Below are positions 1-6,914 of a DNA stretch of 17,555 nt, one piece after another. The translations under genes were made by a program, and so were the position numbers. Source of the DNA: Deinococcus sp. Lineage in GTDB: Bacteria; Deinococcota; Deinococci; Deinococcales; Thermaceae. A model generated the notes under the pieces. The model had not been told where the DNA came from and made no database searches. It worked only from the letters and a program-made list of their open reading frames with translations. The DNA lies in assembly GCA_023382135.1 (NCBI GenBank), contig JAMCQK010000081.1:1-17555 (forward strand), written 5' to 3'. Every line of letters begins with the position of its first letter. The stretch's first letter is position 1.

Positions 1-714
1 GGCGCCAACCTGAACGCCATCATGGGCGTGGCGCGTCCAGGGGATATGGGTTTTGATGTGGTTCACCTGAACCTGCACAAGACCTTTACCGTGCCCCACG
101 GGGGCGGCGGCCCCGGAAGCGGGCCGGTGGGGGTGAAGAAACACCTCGAGGCCTTCCTGCCCGTGCCGCAAGTGGTAAAACATGGGGATCAGTTTGCGCT
201 CGATTTCGACCGGCCCCAGTCTATCGGCCAGGTCAAGAGCTACTACGGTAACTTTGGCGCCTTGGTGCGCTCTTACATGTATATCAAGATGTTAGGCGCG
301 GAAGGAATCCGCAGAAGCGCCGCGCTGGCGGTACTCAACTCCAACTATCTGCGTGTTCGTCTAAAGGAAGCCGGCTACAAAATTCCCCACAACCGCATTG
401 CCATGCACGAGTTTGTAGCCCAGCCCCCGGAAGGGTTCCATGCCCTCGACATCGCCAAGGGGCTACTCGAGCTCGGTTATCATCCGCCCACGGTCTACTT
501 TCCGCTGATTGTCAAAGAGGCGCTGATGGTCGAGCCGACCGAGACCGAGACCAAGGAAACCCTGGACGCTTTTGCCGAGGCCATGGGCGGGCTTCTGAAG
601 AAAGACCATGCCTGGCTCGAGGCCGCCCCTTACTCCACGCCCGTGCGCAGGCTTGACGAAGTTCAAGCCAACCGCAAACCAAAGTTGCGCTGGACGCCCG
701 ATGTCACAACCTAA
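1..714 (+). CDS. gcvPB: Glycine dehydrogenase (decarboxylating) subunit 2, 5'-truncated
   Basis: This is the C-terminal half of the beta subunit of the two-subunit glycine cleavage P-protein. That enzyme uses pyridoxal phosphate to decarboxylate glycine and passes the aminomethyl group to the lipoyl H-protein. The reading frame is open from base 1, so the true start lies upstream of the window; the ATG at 22 is internal. The PLP-binding segment is visible as HLNLHKTF, whose Lys would form the Schiff base, followed by the Gly-rich PHGGGGPGSGPVG loop. Further family blocks are SMHEFVAQPPEG-like (here AMHEFVAQPPEG), the HPPTVYFPLIV segment and EALMVEPTE. The C-terminus (APYSTPVRRLDE) is complete and matches the Thermus protein as I recall it. 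gcvPA, gcvH and gcvT would be expected upstream, outside the window. A convergent Fur-family gene follows. Confidence 0.95.
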   Translation, partial: GANLNAIMGVARPGDMGFDVVHLNLHKTFTVPHGGGGPGSGPVGVKKHLEAFLPVPQVVKHGDQFALDFDRPQSIGQVKSYYGNFGALVRSYMYIKMLGAEGIRRSAALAVLNSNYLRVRLKEAGYKIPHNRIAMHEFVAQPPEGFHALDIAKGLLELGYHPPTVYFPLIVKEALMVEPTETETKETLDAFAEAMGGLLKKDHAWLEAAPYSTPVRRLDEVQANRKPKLRWTPDVTT

Positions 715-716
715 GT

Positions 717-768
717 GGCCCCAGGCTGAATCTGCTAAGGTCTCATCTGTCAGCTTCAGCCTGGGGCC
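717..768. terminator. 14-bp perfect inverted repeat between convergent genes
   Basis: GGCCCCAGGCTGAA at 717-730 is the exact reverse complement of TTCAGCCTGGGGCC at 755-768, with a 24-nt loop. It starts 3 nt after the gcvPB stop codon and lies between two convergent genes, so it could end transcription from both sides. Neither strand has a T-run after the stem, so it is not a textbook intrinsic terminator. Confidence 0.6.
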
Positions 769-787
769 CTCCTGCTCCCGTTGGTCA

Positions 788-811
788 GGTTGACTTTTGA
801 CAAAGACAACC
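788..811 (-). terminator. Hairpin after the Fur-family gene
   Basis: On the minus strand GGTTG (811-807) pairs with CAACC (792-788). Inside, after one mismatch, CTTT pairs with AAAG around a 4-nt loop. The hairpin begins 13 nt after the stop codon of the Fur-family gene (TAA at 827-825). No U-tract follows, so its role as a terminator is tentative. Confidence 0.4.
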
Positions 812-824
812 GGGAGAGATTGAG

Positions 825-1199
825 TTATGCCTTGAGGCACCTGGTGCAACGCCCGTAAAGCAACAACTCGTGATCTTCTAACCGGAAGCCCTTGGGGGCC
901 AGGTAGGAGAGATCCCCGGGGCAGCCTTCCAGCTCAAAGACTTTGCCGCAGGCGGTGCAGTGGAAATGGTGGTGGTGGCGCTTTCCCGCGAGTTCATACC
1001 GGGGAGGTTCACCCGGTATCGCCACGGTAACCAAATCCCCCTCTTCCAGAAACCCCTTGACCGCCCGGTAGACCGTGGCAATGCCCAGTCCCGGCACCTG
1101 TTTCTTTGCCGCCTTCAAAACTTCTTCGGTCGAAAGCGGACGGCCCGTTTTCTCAAACACCTCGCGGATGGCCGTTCGTTGGCGAGTACTTCGTAACAT
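825..1199 (-). CDS. Fur-family metalloregulator, probably Zur-like
   Basis: A 124-residue Fur-superfamily DNA-binding repressor. The N-terminal winged helix covers about residues 1-70, with the recognition-helix region GIATVYRAVKGFLEEG at 39-54. The C-terminal metal and dimerisation domain carries HHHHFHC at 75-81 and two CxxC pairs, C81/C84 and C118/C121, the usual structural zinc site. Length is slightly short for the family. The frame stays open upstream to 1511, but I chose the ATG at 1199: the upstream stretch lies inside the divergent znuA-like gene, and Fur homology begins at this Met. There is no Shine-Dalgarno site. TATTCT on the minus strand (1211-1206) ends 6 nt before the ATG, which suggests a leaderless transcript. 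Zinc specificity is inferred from the divergent zinc-type binding protein and the shared palindrome; iron or peroxide sensing is not excluded. Confidence 0.88.
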   Translation of the reverse strand: MLRSTRQRTAIREVFEKTGRPLSTEEVLKAAKKQVPGLGIATVYRAVKGFLEEGDLVTVAIPGEPPRYELAGKRHHHHFHCTACGKVFELEGCPGDLSYLAPKGFRLEDHELLLYGRCTRCLKA

Positions 1200-1205
1200 G
1201 TCTTT

Positions 1206-1211
1206 AGAATA
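1206..1211 (-). promoter_or_regulatory. Probable -10 element for a leaderless fur-family mRNA
   Basis: On the minus strand TATTCT lies exactly 6 nt before the ATG at 1199, and no ribosome-binding site is present. I see no convincing -35 at 16-18 nt. Confidence 0.45.
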
Positions 1212-1223
1212 ACAGTTTCCGGC

Positions 1224-1252
1224 TTGACAATACTGATAAATCATTATCAAAT
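1224..1252 (+). promoter_or_regulatory. Candidate promoter of the znuA-like gene
   Basis: A perfect -35 TTGACA lies at 1224-1229. The -10 region is AT-rich but degenerate, somewhere in 1243-1252, and lies within the operator palindrome. Confidence 0.45.
1234..1249. promoter_or_regulatory. Fur/Zur-type operator palindrome
   Basis: TGATAAATCATTATCA is an inverted repeat, TGATAA / TTATCA with a 4-nt centre, in a short AT-rich patch of GC-rich sequence. It resembles the AT-rich GATAAT-type boxes bound by Fur, Zur and PerR proteins. It sits between the divergent Fur-family and znuA-like genes. It overlaps the likely -10 region of the znuA-like promoter (TTGACA at 1224-1229 as -35), so a bound regulator would block that promoter. 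Confidence 0.7.
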
Positions 1253-1260
1253 AGAAGGCG

Positions 1261-2136
1261 ATGCGCTTGTTGCTAGTCCTACTGCTCTGGCCAGCCATAG
1301 GCCTGGCCAAACCTGTCCCGGTAGCGGCGACCATCGGGTTAATTGCCGACATGGTGGCCCAGGTGGGTGGACCACTGGTACAAGTCTCGGCAATTGTGCC
1401 CGCCAACGCTGAGCCCCACAGTTTTGAGCCCAAGCCCTCGAGTCTGCGCAATCTGCAAGCGGCAAAGCTGCTCTTTGCCAATGGCGCGGGTTTTGAACCG
1501 TTTCTCGGCAAGCTGCGCGCTTATCTTCCCAAGGGCGCCACGGTAGTTTTGTTGGCCGAGGGCCAGCTGGACCCAGGTTGCGTTGAAGCTGGGCGGGAGG
1601 GCTCTAACCAACAAGCAGAAACCTGCAACCCTCACTACTGGCTAGATCCTGGCTATGGCCTGCGCTACCTGGAACGTATCCGCCAGGCGCTTGCACAGGC
1701 TGATCCCGTTAACGCTGCGGCCTACACCGCCCGCGCGCGGGCCTACAGCGAGCAAATTAAGGCAGTTGATCGCGAGACCCAAGCGTGCTTGAAGGCTATC
1801 CCCACGGCCGCGCGAAAAGTGGTGGTGCAGCACGACGCCTTCTTGCACCTTGCCAGAAAGTACCAGATCACGGTTGTCGGAAGCCTGGCGAACTTTGGCG
1901 GCCAGGAACTGGGGACACAGAGTTACGTGCGCTTGGCCCTACAGATGAAGCAAGAAGGGATCAAAGTGATATTCGCCGAGCCGCAATTTTCGCAAGCGCA
2001 GGTAAAGGCGCTGCAAGAAGCAAGCGGCGCTAGGGTATATACGTTGTACTCGGATTCCCTCAGCAAAGACGTGCCCGGGTATTTGCAACTGCTAAGGTGG
2101 AACAGCAGGACGTTGTGCCAAGCTTTTGCTATGTAA
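1261..2136 (+). CDS. znuA: Zinc-type ABC transporter substrate-binding protein
   Basis: A 291-residue periplasmic metal-binding protein of cluster A-I (ZnuA/PsaA/TroA). Residues 1-16 form a signal peptide ending GLA, cut before K17. The signal peptide has no lipobox Cys, so the protein is probably soluble in the periplasm. Likely metal ligands are H53 (EPHSFEP), H125 (NPHYWLDP), H191 (QHDAF) and D265 (YSDS). Their spacing (72, 66, 74) fits the family. His in the third position, where manganese-type proteins have Glu, points to zinc. C107 and C122 could form a disulfide. The His-rich loop of many ZnuA proteins is absent. AGAAGG lies only 2 nt before the ATG, which is unusually close. It is divergent from a Fur-family regulator across a shared palindrome. 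No znuB or znuC gene is adjacent, so its membrane partners must be elsewhere. A small GCAGC/GCTGC hairpin (2137-2149) follows the stop. Confidence 0.85.
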   Translation: MRLLLVLLLWPAIGLAKPVPVAATIGLIADMVAQVGGPLVQVSAIVPANAEPHSFEPKPSSLRNLQAAKLLFANGAGFEPFLGKLRAYLPKGATVVLLAEGQLDPGCVEAGREGSNQQAETCNPHYWLDPGYGLRYLERIRQALAQADPVNAAAYTARARAYSEQIKAVDRETQACLKAIPTAARKVVVQHDAFLHLARKYQITVVGSLANFGGQELGTQSYVRLALQMKQEGIKVIFAEPQFSQAQVKALQEASGARVYTLYSDSLSKDVPGYLQLLRWNSRTLCQAFAM

Positions 2137-2157
2137 GCAGCCTGGCTGCGGAATGCG

Positions 2158-2163
2158 TAGACT
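2158..2163 (+). promoter_or_regulatory. Candidate -10 element before prmA
   Basis: TAGACT ends 6 nt before the GTG start of prmA, the same arrangement as at the fur-family and MFS genes. No convincing -35 is visible. Confidence 0.3.
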
Positions 2164-2169
2164 GTGTAG

Positions 2170-2952
2170 GTGCAGGTTTTCAGGATTAAAGGAAGTTTCA
2201 CCAGCCTAGACGAGAAGGTTAGTGCTCTCTTTGAGCTTGGCGCCAGGGGCCTCGAGGAAAAATCTGCGGAAGTCTGGGCCTACTTTCCTGAACGAGTGGA
2301 ACTAGCTCTCCCCGGCGAGTGGCAAGAGCTGCCTGACACCGACTGGCTCGAGGCCTGGAAGCGGGATTTACAACCGGTAAAAGCCGGCCCCTTTGTGGTG
2401 CTCGCCCCTTGGCATAGTTGGGATGGTGATGAGCTTCGGATCCAGCTTGAGCCGGGTATGGCTTTTGGCACCGGCCACCATCAGACCACCCGCATGGCGC
2501 TGGAAGAGCTTGCCCAGCAGGTAAAGCCCGGCATGAGGGTTTTGGACCTGGGCACCGGTTCGGGGATTCTGGCAATCGGTGCGGAGATGCTGGGAGCAGA
2601 GGCGGTTGGGCTGGATACCGATGCCGCGGTTATTCCCCAAGCGGAAGACAATGCCCGGGCAAACGGCGTTTCAGCCAGCTTTTGGGTAGGAGGCCTCGAT
2701 AGCCTACCCGGTTTGAGCGGGACCGCCCAGGGGCCCTTTGACCTACTGGTGGCAAACCTTTATGCGGAACTGCACCTGGAACTTGCACAAGAGTACACCC
2801 GGATCTTGGGCACTTGCGGAACCGCCATCCTTACTGGAATCCTGGTGGAGCGCGGCGATTTAGTTAAAGAAGCCATGCTCCTGGCTGGTTTCACCCTTCT
2901 TTCCGAACGGCAGGATGGCGACTGGCTGTTGCAGGCCTACTCCAAGCGATAG
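2170..2952 (+). CDS. prmA: Ribosomal protein L11 methyltransferase
   Basis: A 260-residue S-adenosylmethionine-dependent enzyme that methylates ribosomal protein L11. An N-terminal substrate-recognition domain (about 1-65) is followed by a Rossmann-fold methyltransferase domain. Visible motifs are DWLEAWKRDL (58-67), the PrmA signature GMAFGTGHHQTT (96-107), SAM motif I DLGTGSG (126-132) and NLYAEL (196-201). Length matches the Thermus enzyme (about 254 residues). I chose the GTG at 2170 because the resulting N-terminus, MQVFRIKGSF, resembles that of the Thermus protein. There is no good ribosome-binding site; TAGACT ends 6 nt before the start, so translation may be leaderless. rsmE starts 1 nt after the stop, so the two ribosome-modifying enzymes are probably co-transcribed and translationally coupled. 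Confidence 0.95.
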   Translation: MQVFRIKGSFTSLDEKVSALFELGARGLEEKSAEVWAYFPERVELALPGEWQELPDTDWLEAWKRDLQPVKAGPFVVLAPWHSWDGDELRIQLEPGMAFGTGHHQTTRMALEELAQQVKPGMRVLDLGTGSGILAIGAEMLGAEAVGLDTDAAVIPQAEDNARANGVSASFWVGGLDSLPGLSGTAQGPFDLLVANLYAELHLELAQEYTRILGTCGTAILTGILVERGDLVKEAMLLAGFTLLSERQDGDWLLQAYSKR

Positions 2953-2953
2953 C

Positions 2954-3652
2954 ATGCGTCCGCACCGCGCTTTTTCGCCGGTTATTCAGGAGCAGGTTGA
3001 GCTTTTTGGCCCTGAGGCCAAGCATCTGTTGGAGGTGCTCCGCGCCAGGCCTGGCGACAAGCTGACGCTGTTTGACGGGAAGGGGACCGAGGCCACGGCG
3101 ATCATCGAAGCGGTTGCAAGCGGACACTTGCGGCTCAAGGTGGTTGAAAAACGACAGGCCTCGAGGGAGCCCCCTGTACCGGTTGAACTCTATGTTGCGC
3201 TGCTCAAAGGCGACAAGCTGTCTGAGGTAGTGCGTGCCGCCACCGAGCTGGGCGTGAGCAAAATTATCCTTATCATCACCGTACACTCGGTCGCCAAGGA
3301 AATGGGCGAGAGCAAGCTTCAGCGCTTACGCCGGGTTGCGGTGGAGGCGGCAAAACAGTCCGAACGCTCCCTGGTGCCGTTGGTTGCCGGGCCTATACCG
3401 ATCTCGGAAGTTCCCGGTGTGAAGCAAGGCCTGGTGGCGCATCCGGGTACCTCGCGACTGGTTCAGGAGATCCTGCCGCCCGGCTCCCCGGTATCCTTGG
3501 CTACCGGACCGGAGGGTGGGTTCTCGGATGCCGAGGTGCTTCTGCTTGAAGCCAAAGGATTCACCCGGGTTAGCTTGGGGCCACGCATTTTGAGAGCGGA
3601 AACCGCCGCTATCTCGCTTGTCAGCTTAGTAACTGCTGGAGCGGGCGTCTGA
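2954..3652 (+). CDS. rsmE: 16S rRNA m3U1498 methyltransferase
   Basis: A 232-residue SPOUT-class methyltransferase that methylates N3 of U1498 in 16S rRNA. An N-terminal PUA-like RNA-binding domain (about 1-70) precedes the knotted methyltransferase domain. Diagnostic segments are LKGDK (84-88), RAATELG (94-100), HSVAKEMGE (111-119), GPEGGF (185-190) and LGPRILRAETA (208-218), which form the trefoil-knot SAM site. The frame is open further up, with an ATG at 2915 inside prmA. I chose the ATG at 2954 because MRPHRAFSP is the N-terminus of the Thermus homologue as I recall it, and because it sits 1 nt after the prmA stop. No separate ribosome-binding site is obvious, consistent with coupling to prmA. 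An 8-bp hairpin follows immediately. Confidence 0.95.
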   Translation: MRPHRAFSPVIQEQVELFGPEAKHLLEVLRARPGDKLTLFDGKGTEATAIIEAVASGHLRLKVVEKRQASREPPVPVELYVALLKGDKLSEVVRAATELGVSKIILIITVHSVAKEMGESKLQRLRRVAVEAAKQSERSLVPLVAGPIPISEVPGVKQGLVAHPGTSRLVQEILPPGSPVSLATGPEGGFSDAEVLLLEAKGFTRVSLGPRILRAETAAISLVSLVTAGAGV

Positions 3653-3653
3653 G

Positions 3654-3673
3654 TGTTTCCTCATCAGGAAACA
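3654..3673 (+). terminator. Hairpin right after rsmE
   Basis: TGTTTCCT (3654-3661) pairs perfectly with AGGAAACA (3666-3673) around the 4-nt loop CATC. It begins 2 nt past the rsmE stop. Only GTTTAAG follows, not a long T-run, so termination would be weak. Confidence 0.4.
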
Positions 3674-3687
3674 GTTTAAGTATTTCC

Positions 3688-3776
3688 AGTCTGAGTTTGT
3701 CGAAAGGCTTGAAAAGACGCGCTGCGCTCCTTACTCCCTCTGGCCCTAGTGAGTTTGACCGAAGGGTCAAACTCAC
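3688..3776. repeat. Two related short elements, one a perfect 12-bp hairpin
   Basis: GTGAGTTTGACC (3749-3760) pairs perfectly with GGTCAAACTCAC (3765-3776) across the tetraloop GAAG. About 58 nt upstream, GAGTTTGTCGAAAGG (3693-3707) resembles one arm plus loop of the same element. Both lie in the 157-nt gap before the lipoprotein gene. They look like short dispersed palindromic repeats (REP/MITE remnants) rather than a terminator, since no T-run follows. The rest of the gap shows nothing I can name. Confidence 0.5.
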
Positions 3777-3797
3777 CATGGAGATACTCAGCCGGCC

Positions 3798-3803
3798 TAC
3801 ACT
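3798..3803 (+). promoter_or_regulatory. Candidate -10 element before the lipoprotein gene
   Basis: TACACT ends 6 nt before the GTG at 3810, again with no strong ribosome-binding site. The -35 position lies at the base of the 12-bp hairpin and is not consensus-like. Confidence 0.3.
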
Positions 3804-3809
3804 TAGGGT

Positions 3810-4199
3810 GTGCCCCTGATTTTTCTTTTGGCTGTTCTGCTTACCGGCTGCCGCTATACCTTTTTGCCTTTGGTACCGGAACGGGCCGAATTCCCTGACA
3901 GACCTAGGGTTAGCGGAAGCCTGCTGGAGAGCGGCAATGAGGTCGTTGCCAAGCTGGTGGTAAGAAGTCTATCCAAGCCTGGATACTTGGAACTCAAGTG
4001 GTACCAAGAAGAAGTGCTGCTAACAGAGAAGTCCGTCTGGGTGGAAGGGCCGGGAGGCCTCGAGGCCCGCTTTTCCAGGCCTAATGACGGCTATTACCGC
4101 TTACTGGTCCTATCCGAGGGCTCTGTCTTGTTGCAACTAGACCTTGGAGTGCCAAACCTTCCTAGCCCACCCGGAGCAGCCACAGCAGCAGGGGGATAG
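3810..4199 (+). CDS. Small predicted lipoprotein of unknown function
   Basis: A 129-residue secreted protein with a very short lipoprotein signal. Residues 1-13 are hydrophobic and end in the lipobox LLTGC, so lipidation would be at C14. The mature part is predominantly beta-like, with alternating hydrophobic residues and blocks such as LELKWYQEEVLL and DGYYRLLVL. This suggests a small beta-sandwich domain, but I recognise no family. The C-terminus is low-complexity (PSPPGAATAAGG). The start is a GTG at 3810; there is no good ribosome-binding site and no alternative in-frame start nearby. The last 38 bp overlap the end of the convergent AEC permease gene, so the Pro/Ala/Gly-rich tail may owe its composition to that overlap. 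The lipobox and the uninterrupted frame support a real gene; function cannot be inferred. Confidence 0.65.
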   Translation: MPLIFLLAVLLTGCRYTFLPLVPERAEFPDRPRVSGSLLESGNEVVAKLVVRSLSKPGYLELKWYQEEVLLTEKSVWVEGPGGLEARFSRPNDGYYRLLVLSEGSVLLQLDLGVPNLPSPPGAATAAGG

Positions 4200-5055
4200 T
4201 CGCAAACGAGAGCACGCTGGAAGCCACCACGGCCCGCGCCGCCCTGGCTGCATCCCCGCCAAACTCTTGCGCCATCAAAAAAGCGTTGACCGCAATAGGC
4301 ATGGCGCTCTGGAGCACCAAGACGCTGGTCTCCAGCGGCCCCAGCCCTATAAGCTTCGCCACAAGAAAGGCCGCCAAGGGGGAAAGTCCAAGCCTGAGCG
4401 TGCTGGCGGTGAGCTCGAATCCGCCCCACTGAGGCTTAGTTTTGGCAATCTGCATCCCCAGCGTGGCGAGCATTAGTGGAATCGCCGCCTGCCCCAAAAG
4501 ATGTATTCCTTCACCGAGGTTGAAGGGGATAGACCATCCCGTAAAGCGAAGCACCAGCCCCGCGAAAAGCGACCAGAACAGCGGTAATCTGAGGGTAAAA
4601 ACCAGGCTTTGTAAAAAACCACCACCACGAAAGTATGCGGGTCCCAGGCCGAACATCAAAATACTCGAAGCTATAAAGAAGACCACGCCTAGCTCCAGGC
4701 CTGTCTTGCCAAAGGCAAACTGTGACAACGCCAAGCCCATGTTGCCCGAATTGGGAAAAGCGGCCGACGCCACCAGGGTTTTAGCTATGCTAGCGGGAAG
4801 ATGGCCCGCACGGGCGAGTAACAGAGTCGCCAGGTACACCAGCAGGCTCGATAAAAAAAATGCTCCCCAGATACCAACCACGCTTGAGCTGGTTAGCTCA
4901 GCGTTAAGCATGGCGTCAAAAATCAATGCCGGAACCAACAGGTAGACGGAAACCCTCGATAGGGTCTGAAGGTCAATCTCAATCGCACGGCCAGCGGCGT
5001 AACCAGCCATAACAATTAAGGCGACAGGGAGGACGACCTCAAGGAGCTTTTCCAT
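4162..5055 (-). CDS. AEC-family (auxin efflux carrier) permease
   Basis: A 297-residue integral membrane protein with about ten predicted helices in two inverted halves, as in the bacterial AEC family that exports or imports organic acids, amino acids or related anions. Family marks are the half-site motif FPNSGNMGL (100-108) after helix 3-4, and the C-terminal repeat equivalent QSAMPIAVNAFLMA. The substrate cannot be read from sequence. GGGAGG lies 8 nt before the ATG, a good ribosome-binding site. It is the last gene of the rpsO-pnp-rnj run, 41 nt after the rnj stop, so it is probably transcribed with it, although the function looks unrelated. Its 3' end overlaps the convergent lipoprotein gene by 38 bp. 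Confidence 0.88.
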   Translation of the reverse strand: MEKLLEVVLPVALIVMAGYAAGRAIEIDLQTLSRVSVYLLVPALIFDAMLNAELTSSSVVGIWGAFFLSSLLVYLATLLLARAGHLPASIAKTLVASAAFPNSGNMGLALSQFAFGKTGLELGVVFFIASSILMFGLGPAYFRGGGFLQSLVFTLRLPLFWSLFAGLVLRFTGWSIPFNLGEGIHLLGQAAIPLMLATLGMQIAKTKPQWGGFELTASTLRLGLSPLAAFLVAKLIGLGPLETSVLVLQSAMPIAVNAFLMAQEFGGDAARAARAVVASSVLSFATIPLLLWLLRVG

Positions 5056-5096
5056 CTGGCTGGCCTCCCTGACCTTGTCCGGTCATGTTCCGCGGC

Positions 5097-6839
5097 CTAC
5101 TCAGATATCGCAGTCAAGATAATGACTGGATCACGGCCGGTTTCCTTGCGCAGGAATTTCTTAACTGGGTAGTAAATGTCATCCCGGATGGCCTCGAGGG
5201 TCTTCTTCTCCCGTATTCCCTTTATCAGGACATCTAGCGACATCTTGCGAACACCAACCAGCAAGCGCTCACCTGCTTTCACGAAACCCTTGGATACTAC
5301 TTCCACATGGGGTTCGCGGCCCGCCAATGCGGTAATCACCACCACGCCCTCGGCGGCCATCAGCTGCCTGTCCTGCAAAATTTCATCGGTAATGTCACCG
5401 ACCCCGAGCCCGTCAACGTAGACTGCGCCCACTACAACCTTGCCCGTCACTTCAAAGCTGTCCTGCGTAAGTTTCACCACGTCGCCGTTTTCCACAACAA
5501 GGGTCTTTTTGGGAGGCTCCCCCAAGGACTCGGCCAGCCACTTGAAGTTAGTCTGCTGGCGTATTTCACCGTGCCAAGGCATAAAGAACTTGGGCGTGGC
5601 CAGGTTCAAAACTATTTTAAGCTCGTCCTGTGAGGCGTGTCCGGAGGCATGAATACGGTGGTTCGGGGGATAGTAAACCAGCGCGCCCAGGGCGTAAAGC
5701 TGGTTGATAACGCGGTTCACTGCTTCTTCGTTGCCGGGGATGGGACTACTGGACAGAATCACGGTGTCGCCCGGCTCGATCGAAAGCTTGGCATGGCTGC
5801 CCGAAGCCAAGCGTGAAAGCACCGACATGGGCTGGCCCTGGCTGCCGGTAGCGAGCACCAAAATCTGGTTGTCGGGCAGATCCTTGATTTCTTCCATGGT
5901 GTAGAGCCGGTCTTTAGCGTTCAGGTAGCCTAGCTCGGTGGCAATGCGGCTGAACTTGAGCATGCTGCGGCCTTCCATGGCCACTTTGCGGCCGTACTTT
6001 TCCGCCGCTTTAATAACACTTTGGATGCGGTGGGTATGAGAGGCAAAGGTAGTAACAAAAACACGGCCCTTGGACTTGCCGATGACTTGGTCAAGGTTCT
6101 TGGCAATTTCTAGCTCACTGGGTGTGGTTCCAGGACGCTCGGCGTTGGTGGAGTCGGCTATCAGAAGCAGTACACCTTCAGCCCCGGCCTGGGCAATCTT
6201 TGCCAGGTGGCTGGGTTTGCCGTCTATGGGTGTGGGGTCAAGCTTAAAGTCGCCAGTATGGACAATTTTTCCGATAGGGGTATGAATCACCATGCCGGAG
6301 TTGTCCGGTATCGAGTGAGTCATGCGGAAAAGGTCTACGGTGAAGAAGCGTCCGATAGCAATGCGCTCGTCGGTTGAAACTTCTTTGAAGTTAAAGTCAC
6401 CGGGATTAAGCTGGAACTCCTCAAGTTTGCCCTTGACCAATCCCAAGGTCAGCTTGGCGCCGTAGATCGGCACCCTGGGAAGCTCGGGAAGCAGGTAGGG
6501 GAGGGCCCCGATATGGTCTTCGTGGCCGTGGGTCAGAACCCATCCGCGGATGTCCTTGGCGTGGTCCAAAAGAAAGTCAATCTTGGGGATCAGCAGGTCC
6601 ACACCGGGCATGTGCTCTTCGGGGAAGGCCAGGCCGCCGTCCACCACCAGGATCTCGTCTTGGTAGCGGAAGACAGTGATGTTTTTTCCGATCTCACCCA
6701 TGCCGCCGAGCGGAATAATCTCCACGTGGCCGGTGGGTGGGGCAAGTATGGCTGGTCCTTTGCGCCTGGGCCGGCGCTTACGGGGCCCGCGGTCAAGTGA
6801 CGTTGCCAAAGTGGTGGGTTGTTTTTTGTGTTGGCTCAT
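5097..6839 (-). CDS. rnj: Ribonuclease J
   Basis: A 580-residue metallo-beta-lactamase/beta-CASP ribonuclease with 5'-to-3' exonuclease and endonuclease activity in mRNA decay and rRNA maturation. A basic N-terminal tail (about 1-35, with RGPRKRRPRRKGP) precedes the beta-lactamase core. Zinc-ligand motifs are HGHEDH (104-109), H175 in MTHSIPD, and D197 in HTGDFKLDP. The beta-CASP domain includes ADSTNAERPG (229-237 region), VTTFASHTHR and HASGHAS (397-403). H423 in PWHGE lies in the last active-site motif. A C-terminal domain of about 130 residues follows. Length is normal for the Thermus enzyme. GGAG lies 6 nt before the ATG. It is 75 nt downstream of pnp, which puts two exoribonucleases of opposite polarity in one operon. 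Confidence 0.96.
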   Translation of the reverse strand: MSQHKKQPTTLATSLDRGPRKRRPRRKGPAILAPPTGHVEIIPLGGMGEIGKNITVFRYQDEILVVDGGLAFPEEHMPGVDLLIPKIDFLLDHAKDIRGWVLTHGHEDHIGALPYLLPELPRVPIYGAKLTLGLVKGKLEEFQLNPGDFNFKEVSTDERIAIGRFFTVDLFRMTHSIPDNSGMVIHTPIGKIVHTGDFKLDPTPIDGKPSHLAKIAQAGAEGVLLLIADSTNAERPGTTPSELEIAKNLDQVIGKSKGRVFVTTFASHTHRIQSVIKAAEKYGRKVAMEGRSMLKFSRIATELGYLNAKDRLYTMEEIKDLPDNQILVLATGSQGQPMSVLSRLASGSHAKLSIEPGDTVILSSSPIPGNEEAVNRVINQLYALGALVYYPPNHRIHASGHASQDELKIVLNLATPKFFMPWHGEIRQQTNFKWLAESLGEPPKKTLVVENGDVVKLTQDSFEVTGKVVVGAVYVDGLGVGDITDEILQDRQLMAAEGVVVITALAGREPHVEVVSKGFVKAGERLLVGVRKMSLDVLIKGIREKKTLEAIRDDIYYPVKKFLRKETGRDPVIILTAISE

Positions 6840-6914
6840 TGATGCTCCGTGCTTTAGGGTTTCTGAACCAGCCCTTAGATAAGGCCAGCTCTTGTGGATA
6901 TACCGGGTGGGCGT

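Noticed and set aside
463..849. Open frame on the minus strand under gcvPB
   Set aside because: Shadow of gcvPB and the intergenic repeats; no recognisable protein.
1200..1511. Upstream extension of the Fur-family frame to a Met at 1511 (228 residues)
   Set aside because: The added part is antisense to the znuA-like gene and shows no Fur homology; the family N-terminus begins at the Met at 1199.
2915..2953. rsmE start at 2915
   Set aside because: It lies inside prmA; MRPHRAFSP at 2954 matches the known N-terminus of the family.
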